Source: Pseudomonadota bacterium
Lineage (GTDB): Bacteria; BMS3Abin14
Direction: 5' to 3'
Assembly (NCBI GenBank): GCA_016937135.1
Contig: JAFGWO010000044.1
Coordinates: 1 to 5,549 of the forward strand
DNA length: 5,549 nucleotides
The translations under genes and the position numbers were made by a program. Shown one piece after another: positions 1-5,203 of this stretch (position 1 is its first letter; each line of letters opens with the position of its first letter). The notes beneath the pieces are model-generated. The model searched no databases. It had not been told where the DNA came from and saw only the letters and a list, made by a program, of their open reading frames with translations.

Positions 1-1386
1 AATGCCGATCCCGTCAGGGTCATGGAGGAAATGGAGCAGATCCTCGGGTTCGATCCCGGCGAGGTCCTTCAGGTGAGCGCCAAGAGAGGGACGGGGATCC
101 AGGAGCTCCTGGAAGCCGTGGTAAGCCGCATCCCGCCGCCGCATGGGGACCCCCATGGCCCCTTGAAGGCCCTTATTGTAGATTCCTGGTATGACAATTA
201 CGTCGGGGTGGTAGGACTGGTGCGGGTTTTCCAGGGGACGCTCAGGCCATGGACGAAGATCCGGCTTATGGTTCAGGGGCGCGAATACGAGGCGGGGGAG
301 ATCGGCGCCTTTCGCCCCGTCTCGGTCAAAATGGATGCCCTTTCCGCGGGGGAAGTCGGATATTTTGTAGCGGGGATCAAGGATCTGAGAAAGATCCAGG
401 TCGGGGATACGGTAACGGAAGCGGCCCGCCGGGCCGACGCGCCCCTTCCCGGCTTTCGAAAGGTCCGGCCGATGGTCTTTGCGGGACTTTATCCTGCCGT
501 CGCGGAAGATTTTTCCCGTCTGCGGGAAGCCCTTGAGAAGCTCTCCCTTAACGATGCCTCCCTGAAGTTTGAGCCCGAGACCTCCCAGGCCCTGGGATTC
601 GGTTTCCGGTGTGGTTTTCTGGGTATGCTTCATATGGATGTAGTCCAGGAGCGCCTGGAACGGCATTTCGACCTTGATCTCGTCACCACTTCCCCGACGG
701 TTGTCTACCGGGTCCGGAAAAAGGATGGATCCTGGGTGGAGGTGGACAACCCTTCCAAAATGCCGGCCTCGGGGGAGATCGAACAGATCATGGAACCCTA
801 CGTCCGGGCGACGGTCATGCTGCCGGATGAGTATCTCGGGGGGATCCTGGCCCTGTTAAGGGACAGAAGGGGTGTGCAGGTTTCCCTGAAATATCTGGAA
901 GGGCGCAGGGTGGTGCTCGAATACGATCTTCCCCTGGCCGAGGTCATATTTGATTTTTATGACAAGCTCAAGTCCATCAGCCGCGGTTACGCATCACTGG
1001 ATTACGAGCCCGCGGGGGAACAGCCCGGCGATCTTGTCCGCCTGGACATCAAGGTCAACGGGGAAACCGTGGATGCGCTGTCCGTCATCGTGCCCTCCGA
1101 AAAGGCCTTTTTCAGGGGGCGCGACCTCGCCCTGAAGATGAAGGAGATCATCCCGAGACAGATGTTTGAAGTCGTCATCCAGGCCGCCATCGGAAGCCGC
1201 GTCATCGCCCGGGAGTCGGTGAAGGCCTTGAGAAAAAATGTCCTCGCCAAATGCTATGGAGGGGATATTACCAGGAAGCGGAAACTCCTGGAAAAGCAGA
1301 AGGAAGGGAAAAAGAGGATGAAGAACGTCGGGAAGGTCCAGATCCCCCAGGATGCGTTCATGGCGGTGCTTAAGGTGGAGAAGTGA
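1..1386 (+). CDS. lepA: Elongation factor 4 (LepA), 5' end outside window
   Basis: LepA/EF4 is a ribosome-associated translational GTPase, related to EF-G, implicated in back-translocation and ribosome biogenesis. The frame is open from base 1, so the gene starts upstream; the ATG at 22 is internal. About 461 residues are present against roughly 600 in the family, so the P-loop and most of the G domain are missing. Visible in order: the G5 motif SAKRGTG (window residues about 26-32), the beta-barrel domain II, domain III with the family-typical [20 protein letters not shown] block (about 199-218), the EF-G-like domain V, and the LepA-specific C-terminal domain with [22 protein letters not shown] and the ending [11 protein letters not shown]. 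No frameshift is seen. lepB follows after 70 nt on the same strand, the classic lepA-lepB arrangement, which supports co-transcription. The identification is secure. Confidence 0.97.
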   Translation, partial: NADPVRVMEEMEQILGFDPGEVLQVSAKRGTGIQELLEAVVSRIPPPHGDPHGPLKALIVDSWYDNYVGVVGLVRVFQGTLRPWTKIRLMVQGREYEAGEIGAFRPVSVKMDALSAGEVGYFVAGIKDLRKIQVGDTVTEAARRADAPLPGFRKVRPMVFAGLYPAVAEDFSRLREALEKLSLNDASLKFEPETSQALGFGFRCGFLGMLHMDVVQERLERHFDLDLVTTSPTVVYRVRKKDGSWVEVDNPSKMPASGEIEQIMEPYVRATVMLPDEYLGGILALLRDRRGVQVSLKYLEGRRVVLEYDLPLAEVIFDFYDKLKSISRGYASLDYEPAGEQPGDLVRLDIKVNGETVDALSVIVPSEKAFFRGRDLALKMKEIIPRQMFEVVIQAAIGSRVIARESVKALRKNVLAKCYGGDITRKRKLLEKQKEGKKRMKNVGKVQIPQDAFMAVLKVEK

Positions 1387-1387
1387 T

Positions 1388-1436
1388 GCCCGAACCCTTT
1401 TCCGGCCGCGAAGGAAAGGTCGGAAACGGATCGGGC
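1388..1436 (+). other. Two-tier inverted repeat between lepA and lepB
   Basis: An outer 6-bp stem (GCCCGA at 1388-1393 with TCGGGC at 1431-1436) encloses an inner stem (1396-1403 with 1413-1419, one bulged T). It starts one base after the lepA stop and ends just before the A-run and Shine-Dalgarno sequence of lepB. No T-tract follows, so it is not an intrinsic terminator in the + direction. It may be an mRNA-stabilising or processing hairpin; that role is a guess. Confidence 0.35.
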
Positions 1437-1445
1437 GTCAAAAAA

Positions 1446-1451
1446 AGGAGG
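1446..1451 (+). promoter_or_regulatory. Shine-Dalgarno site that fixes the lepB start
   Basis: AGGAGG lies 5 nt before the TTG at 1457. In-frame codons extend upstream to an ATG at 1352, but that start lies inside lepA, has no comparable ribosome binding site and would add a basic, low-complexity N-terminus. The TTG start is therefore preferred. Confidence 0.85.
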
Positions 1452-1456
1452 AAGTT

Positions 1457-2116
1457 TTGATTCCAAAAAGGTTGGCCAAAGATGACATTGGCACATTCCC
1501 CGTGCAGACCGGGGGCCGAAGGGGGGGCAAACTCAGGGAATACATCGAAGCGATCGCCCTGGCCCTGTTGCTTGCCCTCTTTATCCGGACCTTCGTGGTT
1601 CAGGCGTTCAAGATCCCCAGCCCGAGCATGGTGCCGACCCTCCTTGTCGGAGATCACATTCTGGTCAACAAGTTTCTCTACGGCACCAGGATCCCTTTTT
1701 CCGATAAAAGGATCCTCCCCGTCAGGGAACCGGAAAGGGGCGATGTGATCGTGTTCCGGTTTCCCGGGGACCGGAGCGTGGATTTCATTAAAAGATGCAT
1801 GGCCGTCGGAGGGGAGACCATCGAGATCCGCGAGAAACAGGTCTTCATCAACGGTGAGCCCATAGAGGATCCCCATGCCCATTTTACCGATGTCCGGGGC
1901 GGCTATGTGGTGCCCAGGGACAACTTCGGCCCAGTGACCGTTCCGGAAGGAAAACTTTTCATGATGGGGGATAACCGGGACAATTCCAATGACAGCCGTT
2001 ATTGGGGGTTTGTGGATGTGGCCGATATCAAGGGGAAGACCATCGTGATCTACTGGTCCTGGGACAAGTATAAAAAGTGGCCGAGGTTTGGCCGGATCGG
2101 GGATAGTATCCCTTAA
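1457..2116 (+). CDS. lepB: Signal peptidase I
   Basis: This membrane-bound serine protease (family S26) removes signal peptides from exported proteins on the outer face of the cytoplasmic membrane. From the TTG start it has 219 residues. There is a short cytosolic N-terminus, one transmembrane helix at about 29-49, and the catalytic serine motif PSPSMVPTL with Ser57 preceding Met. The general-base lysine is Lys112 in DFIKRCMAVGGE, and the box GDNRDNSNDSRYWG spans about 171-184. Both members of the Ser/Lys dyad are present, so it should be active. A single N-terminal helix and this length match the compact type of the enzyme rather than the longer, two-helix E. coli form. The gene follows lepA by 70 nt, and a heptamer repeat array begins 5 nt after its stop. 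Confidence 0.96.
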   Translation: MIPKRLAKDDIGTFPVQTGGRRGGKLREYIEAIALALLLALFIRTFVVQAFKIPSPSMVPTLLVGDHILVNKFLYGTRIPFSDKRILPVREPERGDVIVFRFPGDRSVDFIKRCMAVGGETIEIREKQVFINGEPIEDPHAHFTDVRGGYVVPRDNFGPVTVPEGKLFMMGDNRDNSNDSRYWGFVDVADIKGKTIVIYWSWDKYKKWPRFGRIGDSIP

Positions 2117-2121
2117 AGGCA

Positions 2122-2149
2122 GTTCAGGGTTCAGGGTTTAGAGCTCGAA
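2122..2149 (+). repeat. Short heptamer repeat array (GTYCAGR type), lepB-yajQ gap
   Basis: Two exact GTTCAGG units (2122-2128, 2129-2135) are followed by GTTTAGA (2136-2142) and a decayed unit up to 2149. The array begins 5 nt after the lepB stop. The same units, in the same orientation, recur at 4190-4238, so this looks like a dispersed family of 7-nt tandem repeats. Function unknown. Confidence 0.75.
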
Positions 2150-2170
2150 GTGGCCGGGTTCGGTTGCGTA

Positions 2171-2177
2171 AAGGAGG
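2171..2177 (+). promoter_or_regulatory. Shine-Dalgarno site that fixes the yajQ start
   Basis: AAGGAGG lies 4 nt before the ATG at 2182. It rules out the upstream in-frame TTG at 2164, and the protein from 2182 begins with the family-typical MPSFDIVS. Confidence 0.88.
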
Positions 2178-2181
2178 CCTT

Positions 2182-2673
2182 ATGCCCTCATTTGACATCG
2201 TTAGCAGGATCGACATGCAGGAAGTGGACAACGCGGTGAACAACGCGAAAAAGGAGATCTCAACCCGATACGATCTTCGGCAATCCCGCACTGAACTGGA
2301 ACTGGACCGCAAGGAAGGGACGCTGAAAATCCTCGCAGCCGACAAGATGAAGCTCAAGGCTGTTCAGGAGATCCTTCTCACTCACCTGGTTCGGAGGAAA
2401 ATCGAGGTAAAAAGCGTCGTATTCTCCGATCCCGAGGGGACTTCCCAGGGGTTTCTCAAATGCCAGGGCAGTTTTATCCAGGGGATTGACAAGGACACCG
2501 CCAAAAAAATTGCCAAGATGATCAAGGACTCCAAAATGAAGGTCCAGTCGGCCATCCAGGAGGATCAGCTGCGAGTTACCGGGAAGAAGATCGATGACCT
2601 CCAGTCGGTCATTTCCCTGCTCAAGGAGAGCGATCTCGAGATCCCCCTTCAGTATGTGAACATGAAGGATTGA
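2182..2673 (+). CDS. yajQ: YajQ-family (UPF0234) nucleotide-binding protein
   Basis: The 163-residue product matches the length and start of the YajQ/UPF0234 family (MPSFDIVS, then EVDNAVNNAKKEISTRYDL at about 14-32). These small cytosolic proteins have two alpha/beta domains with an RNP-like fold. Members bind nucleotides or tRNA in vitro, and the Xanthomonas homologue is described as a cyclic-di-GMP effector that works with a transcription factor. Other visible family blocks are GTLKILAADKMKLKAVQ (about 50-66), SQGFLKCQGSFIQGIDKDTAKKI and KMKVQSAIQEDQLRVTGKKIDDLQ in the C-terminal half. After RYD, where many members read F-K/R-G-S/T, this protein reads LRQS, a small deviation in a conserved loop. 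It lies 65 nt after lepB and is probably the last gene of that unit. Family membership is secure; the actual ligand here is unknown. Confidence 0.93.
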   Translation: MPSFDIVSRIDMQEVDNAVNNAKKEISTRYDLRQSRTELELDRKEGTLKILAADKMKLKAVQEILLTHLVRRKIEVKSVVFSDPEGTSQGFLKCQGSFIQGIDKDTAKKIAKMIKDSKMKVQSAIQEDQLRVTGKKIDDLQSVISLLKESDLEIPLQYVNMKD

Positions 2674-2695
2674 AAAGTCCCGGATCGGACTTTTT
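2673..2695 (+). terminator. Intrinsic terminator after yajQ
   Basis: A perfect 8-bp stem (AAAAGTCC at 2673-2680 with GGACTTTT at 2687-2694) closes a 6-nt loop and ends in a T-run to 2695. The first stem base is the last base of the yajQ TGA stop. The A-stem-T layout could work in both directions, but the minus-strand gene stops about 300 nt away, so its main job is to end the lepA-lepB-yajQ unit. Confidence 0.88.
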
Positions 2696-2746
2696 GCGAC
2701 CCTATCAGAAGTTTCACACTGAAACATAACCAGGCCAGGATCGTAA

Positions 2747-2850
2747 TTTACAGGGATAAAGGGGATTAAGGGGATAAAGACGGCGACAGGAGGGCCAGGG
2801 TCTTTGGTTTCGGTTTTCCTCATCCCTTTTATCCCCTCCATCCCTGTTAA
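2747..2850. repeat. Palindromic element made of 9-nt units
   Basis: The left arm has three adjacent nonamers, AGGGATAAA (2752-2760), GGGGATTAA (2761-2769) and GGGGATAAA (2770-2778). The right arm (2819-2845) has three nonamers of the same family on the opposite strand: AGGGATGGA, GGGGATAAA and AGGGATGAG. Outside these, ACA preceded by two T is shared by both arms. The arms pair imperfectly over about 30 bp around a spacer of about 40 nt (2779-2818). No reading frame looks real here. It resembles a REP-like or MITE-like palindrome, but I see no target-site duplication and cannot name a family. Confidence 0.75.
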
Positions 2851-2976
2851 TAGTCGAAGATTTAAATCGCCGAAGAGGGAAGGAAGGTTTCTCACGCCCG
2901 CCCGATTAATAAATGTTCAACCCTGTAGAGAGTAAAGCCAAAGGCCCTGGGAGAATCTTTCGGGGAGGCTGCAAGG
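2851..2976. other. Non-coding stretch with no recognised feature
   Basis: This completes the 325-nt gap between yajQ and the minus-strand gene. I checked it on both strands for start sites with ribosome binding sites, common riboswitch cores and small RNA genes (SRP RNA, 6S, tRNA) and recognised none. It contains scattered GGCC and GGGGAGG segments that could pair weakly. Confidence 0.4.
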
Positions 2977-2992
2977 CCGGGACCTTTCCCGG
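2977..2992 (-). other. Perfect hairpin downstream of the minus-strand gene
   Basis: CCGGGA at 2977-2982 and TCCCGG at 2987-2992 form a perfect 6-bp stem with a 4-nt loop, 6 nt beyond the stop codon of the minus-strand gene. No T-tract follows on the minus strand, so it is not a typical intrinsic terminator. It could protect the 3' end or act with Rho; this is inference. Confidence 0.4.
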
Positions 2993-2998
2993 ATTAAA

Positions 2999-3367
2999 TC
3001 ACTGCGCCGGTTTGGGGATTTTCTGGAGGCCGTAGTGAACCTGGGGGTTGAAGTTCCAGGTATAGGTGTAAAGGTCAAAAGGGGTGGATACGGATACCGA
3101 GTATTTCACCCCCACGAAGACCTGGCGGGTGTTCTCGTCGCGCATGACAGTGAAATCCTTTTCGGAAGCGGGGATCCCGTTGCCTGCCACCGCTTCGAGG
3201 AGCTGGCGTCTGGCCCTCTCGACGGTTCCATCGATGCTCAAACTCCGGGCGATGTTGTCTATGTCGTTCTGGAACATTGCGTTTTTGATGTAAGGGGTTC
3301 CAATCCGCCACCCGGAAACCAGCAGGTATCCGAAAATCAGAAGAATGAGAAGTTTTTTAATGTCCAT
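2999..3367 (-). CDS. Small membrane-anchored protein, function unknown
   Basis: I do not recognise a named gene. The 122-residue product begins MDIKKLLILLIFGYLLVSGW, a short positive stretch and then one hydrophobic helix (about 5-20). This is a signal-anchor layout with the remainder probably outside the cytoplasmic membrane. The following soluble part has a GTPYIKNAMFQNDIDNIARSL segment, then a region with GNGIPASEKDFTVMRDENTRQVFVGVKYSV that looks like alternating beta strands, and an aromatic-rich tail (PFDLYTYTWNFNP, about 96-108). The outline, an N-terminal helix, a PxY-x-N segment, helix and then beta strands, is like short DUF4845-type proteins, but that link is tentative. The ribosome binding site is weak (only an AAAGA-like stretch before the ATG). 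The frame is chosen over an overlapping plus-strand frame at 3035-3481 because only this one has a coherent protein layout. It is divergent from the pyr operon and alone on its strand. Confidence 0.78.
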   Translation of the reverse strand: MDIKKLLILLIFGYLLVSGWRIGTPYIKNAMFQNDIDNIARSLSIDGTVERARRQLLEAVAGNGIPASEKDFTVMRDENTRQVFVGVKYSVSVSTPFDLYTYTWNFNPQVHYGLQKIPKPAQ

Positions 3368-3446
3368 GGATCTTTATCTAGCACAAAAGGGGCAAGTGTA
3401 GAAAGAGAGGAAATCCGGAGGATCGGAGTTTTTACCCGGATCAGAC

Positions 3447-3475
3447 GGGCAGCCTTTCACAAGGGATGCCCTTTT
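3447..3475 (+). terminator. Possible intrinsic terminator upstream of the pyr promoter
   Basis: Outer stem GGGCA (3447-3451) with TGCCC (3467-3471) and inner stem CCTT (3453-3456) with AAGG (3461-3464) around a TCAC loop, followed by TTTT at 3472-3475. It points in the + direction although the nearest gene upstream is on the other strand. It would stop read-through before the pyr promoter at 3478. The T-tract is short, so the call is moderate. Confidence 0.4.
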
Positions 3476-3477
3476 CC

Positions 3478-3506
3478 TTGACAAGCCGCGCCTTTCGCGG
3501 GATAAG
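3478..3506 (+). promoter_or_regulatory. Sigma70-type promoter of the pyr operon
   Basis: A perfect -35 box TTGACA (3478-3483) and a -10-like GATAAG (3501-3506) are separated by exactly 17 bp. The start of transcription is expected near 3513, just before the PyrR-binding hairpin at 3520, which is the arrangement an attenuated pyr leader needs. The spacer carries a perfect inverted repeat, CCGCG (3486-3490) and CGCGG (3496-3500). Confidence 0.75.
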
Positions 3507-3519
3507 TTTTGCAAAAGAC

Positions 3520-3552
3520 CCCTTTAAACTAATTCCGTGAGATTAGAAAGGG
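3520..3552 (+). promoter_or_regulatory. PyrR-binding hairpin (anti-antiterminator) in pyr leader
   Basis: The RNA folds into a lower stem (CCCTTT at 3520-3525 with AAAGGG at 3547-3552), a three-A bulge on the 5' side (3526-3528), a 6-bp upper stem (3529-3534 with 3541-3546) and a hexaloop CCGUGA (3535-3540). The known PyrR-binding consensus is ARUCCNGNGAGGYU, whose loop is CNGNGA closed by U-G and C-G pairs and which has a purine-rich 5' bulge. Here the loop fits exactly, while the closing pairs are U-A and U-G, so pairing is kept although two bases differ. Position, loop, bulge and the adjacent pyrR gene agree. The structure is read by eye, not computed. Confidence 0.82.
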
Positions 3553-3595
3553 ACAAAAAAGTGTTTTTTCGCGAAACGCATACATTCGACCTCTC
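3546..3595 (+). promoter_or_regulatory. Candidate antiterminator of the pyr leader
   Basis: GAAAGG (3546-3551) can pair with CCTCTC (3590-3595), five pairs with one A/C mismatch. This would use bases of both the PyrR hairpin's lower stem and the 5' side of the terminator, so the three structures exclude each other. Between them an A6-GTG-T6 hairpin (3555-3569) could bring the halves together. The helix is short, and this is the weakest part of the attenuator model. Confidence 0.4.
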
Positions 3596-3620
3596 CGCTT
3601 CCTTGCGGCGAGGTTTTTTT
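3589..3620 (+). terminator. Intrinsic terminator (attenuator) in the pyr leader
   Basis: The stem pairs ACCTC (3589-3593) with GAGGT (3610-3614) and CCGC (3595-3598) with GCGG (3605-3608), with one T/C mismatch, a 6-nt loop and seven T (3614-3620). It lies between the promoter and the pyrR ribosome binding site. A terminator in front of the first gene, preceded by a PyrR hairpin, is the hallmark of PyrR-controlled attenuation. Confidence 0.9.
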
Positions 3621-3637
3621 AATCCCCGGAGGATTGG

Positions 3638-4189
3638 ATGAAGGGCCGCCGAAGAAAGGTCATCCTGGACCAGGTGGAGATGGATCGCAGCATCAGGAGG
3701 ATCGCTTTCGAAATCCTGGAAAAAAACAAAGGGCCTGAAAACCTCCTTATTGTGGGCATCCCTCTCCCGGGTCCTGTCCTCGCGAGGCGCATACGGGATC
3801 AGATCAGGAGTGTCGAGGGCGGGGAGATCCCGGCGGGCAGTCTCGACATCACGTTTTACCGGGATGACATCAATCACCGTCCCCATCCGACGCCGAAACT
3901 CACGGACCTCCCGGTGGACATTTCGGGAAAGACCGTGATCCTTGTCGACGACGTTCTTTTCACGGGTCGAACCATCAGGGCGGCTCTCGACGCCTTGATG
4001 GACCATGGCCGCCCTTCGAGGGTCCAGCTGGCGGTCCTCGTCGACCGCGGTCACCGGGAAATCCCGATCAGGCCGGATTACGTTGGCCGGAACATCCCGA
4101 CGGGAGTTAACGACCAGATCCAGGTCCTTTTAAAAGAGCTGGGCGACGAGCGGGATGAAGTCGTCCTCGTGGAAGGGGAGATAGCATGA
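3638..4189 (+). CDS. pyrR: PyrR, pyrimidine operon regulator / uracil phosphoribosyltransferase family
   Basis: PyrR binds UMP/UTP and then the pyr leader RNA, promoting termination; many members also make UMP from uracil and PRPP. The 183-residue product has the usual length. The PRPP-binding signature VILVDDVLFTGRT is at 100-112, SLDITFYRDD at 68-77 and LAVLVDRGHREIPIRPDYVGRNIPT at 131-155. Basic residues matching the Bacillus RNA-binding patch are kept: R21, K29, R140, R145 and R151. By recalled alignment, the positions of B. subtilis Thr18 and His22 are Arg20 and Phe24 here. The pyrophosphate loop, TRG in most members, reads LPG (44-46 region of GIPLPGPVLARR), which may weaken enzyme activity. 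The start has GGAGG at 3628-3632, 5 nt before the ATG. It leads the operon and probably regulates itself through the leader at 3520-3620. Confidence 0.95.
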   Translation: MKGRRRKVILDQVEMDRSIRRIAFEILEKNKGPENLLIVGIPLPGPVLARRIRDQIRSVEGGEIPAGSLDITFYRDDINHRPHPTPKLTDLPVDISGKTVILVDDVLFTGRTIRAALDALMDHGRPSRVQLAVLVDRGHREIPIRPDYVGRNIPTGVNDQIQVLLKELGDERDEVVLVEGEIA

Positions 4190-4238
4190 GTTCGGAGTCC
4201 AGGGTTCAGGGTCCAGAGTTCAGAGTCCAGAGTCTGGA
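4190..4238 (+). repeat. Heptamer tandem array (GTYCAGR) between pyrR and pyrB
   Basis: Six heptamers start at 4190, 4197, 4204, 4211, 4218 and 4225, with a decayed seventh at 4232. The first base after the pyrR stop begins the array. Position 3 alternates T, C, T, C, T, C, so the array also has a 14-nt period; position 7 is A or G. The same units occur after lepB (2122-2149). The pyrB ribosome binding site lies 16 nt further on. Confidence 0.88.
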
Positions 4239-4241
4239 CCC
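4209..4241 (+). other. Hairpin formed by the end of the heptamer array
   Basis: GGGTCCAG (4209-4216) can pair with CTGGACCC (4234-4241), a perfect 8-bp stem over a 17-nt loop; alternatively TCCAGA (4226-4231) pairs with TCTGGA (4233-4238) across one base. No T-tract follows, so it does not look like an intrinsic terminator. It ends 13 nt before the pyrB Shine-Dalgarno site and could modulate translation or mRNA stability; this is inference. Confidence 0.45.
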
Positions 4242-4267
4242 CTGGCTGCACTGAGGGAGGTGATTAG

Positions 4268-5203
4268 ATGATCGGCAATAGCAGGCATCTGCTCACCCTT
4301 GAGGGCCTTTTGCCGGAGGATATTACCCAGGTCCTGGACACCGCCGCCGGGATGAAAGAGATCTCGAGGCGGAAGATCAAGAAAGTGCCGACCCTGCGGG
4401 GAAAGACGGTGGTGAACCTCTTCTTTGAGCCCAGCACCAGGACGAAAACCTCCTTCGAGATAGCCGCAAAACGCCTTTCCTCGGATGCCATCAACTTCAC
4501 GGCTTCCTCCAGCAGCACGGCGAAGGGAGAGACCCTCATCGATACGGCCCGGAATATCGAGGCCATGAATCCCGACATCGTCGTCATCCGCCACAGGTAC
4601 AGCGGGGCGGCCATGATGCTGGCGGACCGACTGGACTGCAGCATCGTCAATGCCGGGGACGGCTGCCACCAGCATCCCACACAGGGTCTTCTGGACCTCT
4701 TCACGGTAAGGGAGCGCAAAAAAACGCTGTCGGGGCTAAAGGTTGTTATAGCAGGGGATATCACCCACAGCAGGGTTGCCCGTTCCGATATCGCGGGATT
4801 CACGGCCATGGGGTCTGAAGTGGTCGTCTCGGGCCCGCCTACCATGATCCCCGAGGGGGCTGAAAGGCTTGGCGCGCGGGTGGCCGGGACTTTTGAGGAG
4901 GCCCTCGACGGAGCGGATGTCGTCATCATGCTCAGGATCCAGCTCGAAAGACGGAGCGGTTCCCTGATCCCCTCCATGAGGGAATACGCGCGTTTTTTCT
5001 CCCTGAATCCCGGGCGGCTTGACCTTGCCAGCAAAGATGTCCTGGTCATGCATCCTGGTCCCGTCAACAGGGGGGTGGAGATCTGTTCCGAGGTCGCTGA
5101 CGGAGGGCGCAGCCTGATTCTGGATCAGGTGGAGAACGGGGTGGCCGTGCGGATGGCGGTTCTTTATCTGTTATGTGGAGAGTCCGATGAAGTGGCTGGT
5201 TAG
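4268..5203 (+). CDS. pyrB: Aspartate carbamoyltransferase catalytic chain
   Basis: PyrB joins carbamoyl phosphate and L-aspartate to give N-carbamoyl-L-aspartate, the second step of UMP synthesis, in the cytosol. The 311-residue product is full length. The carbamoyl-phosphate loop [13 protein letters not shown] is at 52-64. The flexible loop with catalytic lysine is SSSTAKGET (Lys86), followed by Arg108 in VIRH, HPTQG (His136, Gln139), [11 protein letters not shown] (163-173), and MLRIQ (Arg223, Gln225) for aspartate binding. MHPGPVNRG is at 261-269. All expected active-site residues are present. The ATG is preceded by GGGAGG (4255-4260) at 7 nt. No regulatory chain gene (pyrI) is seen here; pyrC follows with a 17-nt overlap, as in operons where PyrB works without PyrI or with PyrC. 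Expression should follow the upstream PyrR attenuator. Confidence 0.97.
   Translation: MIGNSRHLLTLEGLLPEDITQVLDTAAGMKEISRRKIKKVPTLRGKTVVNLFFEPSTRTKTSFEIAAKRLSSDAINFTASSSSTAKGETLIDTARNIEAMNPDIVVIRHRYSGAAMMLADRLDCSIVNAGDGCHQHPTQGLLDLFTVRERKKTLSGLKVVIAGDITHSRVARSDIAGFTAMGSEVVVSGPPTMIPEGAERLGARVAGTFEEALDGADVVIMLRIQLERRSGSLIPSMREYARFFSLNPGRLDLASKDVLVMHPGPVNRGVEICSEVADGGRSLILDQVENGVAVRMAVLYLLCGESDEVAG

Noticed and set aside
2260..2895. A 211-codon minus-strand open frame
   Set aside because: It is mostly antisense to yajQ, whose family match is strong, and its start lies inside the non-coding palindrome region; its residues show no protein family pattern.
2851..2998. A riboswitch or SRP/6S-type RNA
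   Set aside because: None of the conserved cores I know for c-di-GMP, TPP, cobalamin, SAM, FMN or SRP RNA could be matched on either strand.
3413..3441. ATCCGG...CCGGAT inverted repeat upstream of the pyr promoter
   Set aside because: Six base pairs across a 17-nt gap in GC-rich DNA, with no promoter or gene start placed sensibly around it; chance is the simpler explanation.
3035..3481. A 148-codon plus-strand open frame over the minus-strand gene
   Set aside because: It has no ribosome binding site and no recognisable domain or membrane layout, and its N-terminal three quarters are the antisense of a frame with a clear membrane anchor.
3555..3569. A6-GTG-T6 as a terminator of its own
   Set aside because: The stem is only A-T pairs and the PyrR hairpin ends 11 nt before the T-run, too far to act as its terminator stem; the GC-rich hairpin at 3589-3620 fits far better.
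4197..4238. A second PyrR-binding loop between pyrR and pyrB
   Set aside because: AGTCCAGAG fits the first nine bases of ARUCCNGNGAGGYU, but the closing GAGGYU half is absent and the match comes from the heptamer unit itself, which also occurs near lepB.
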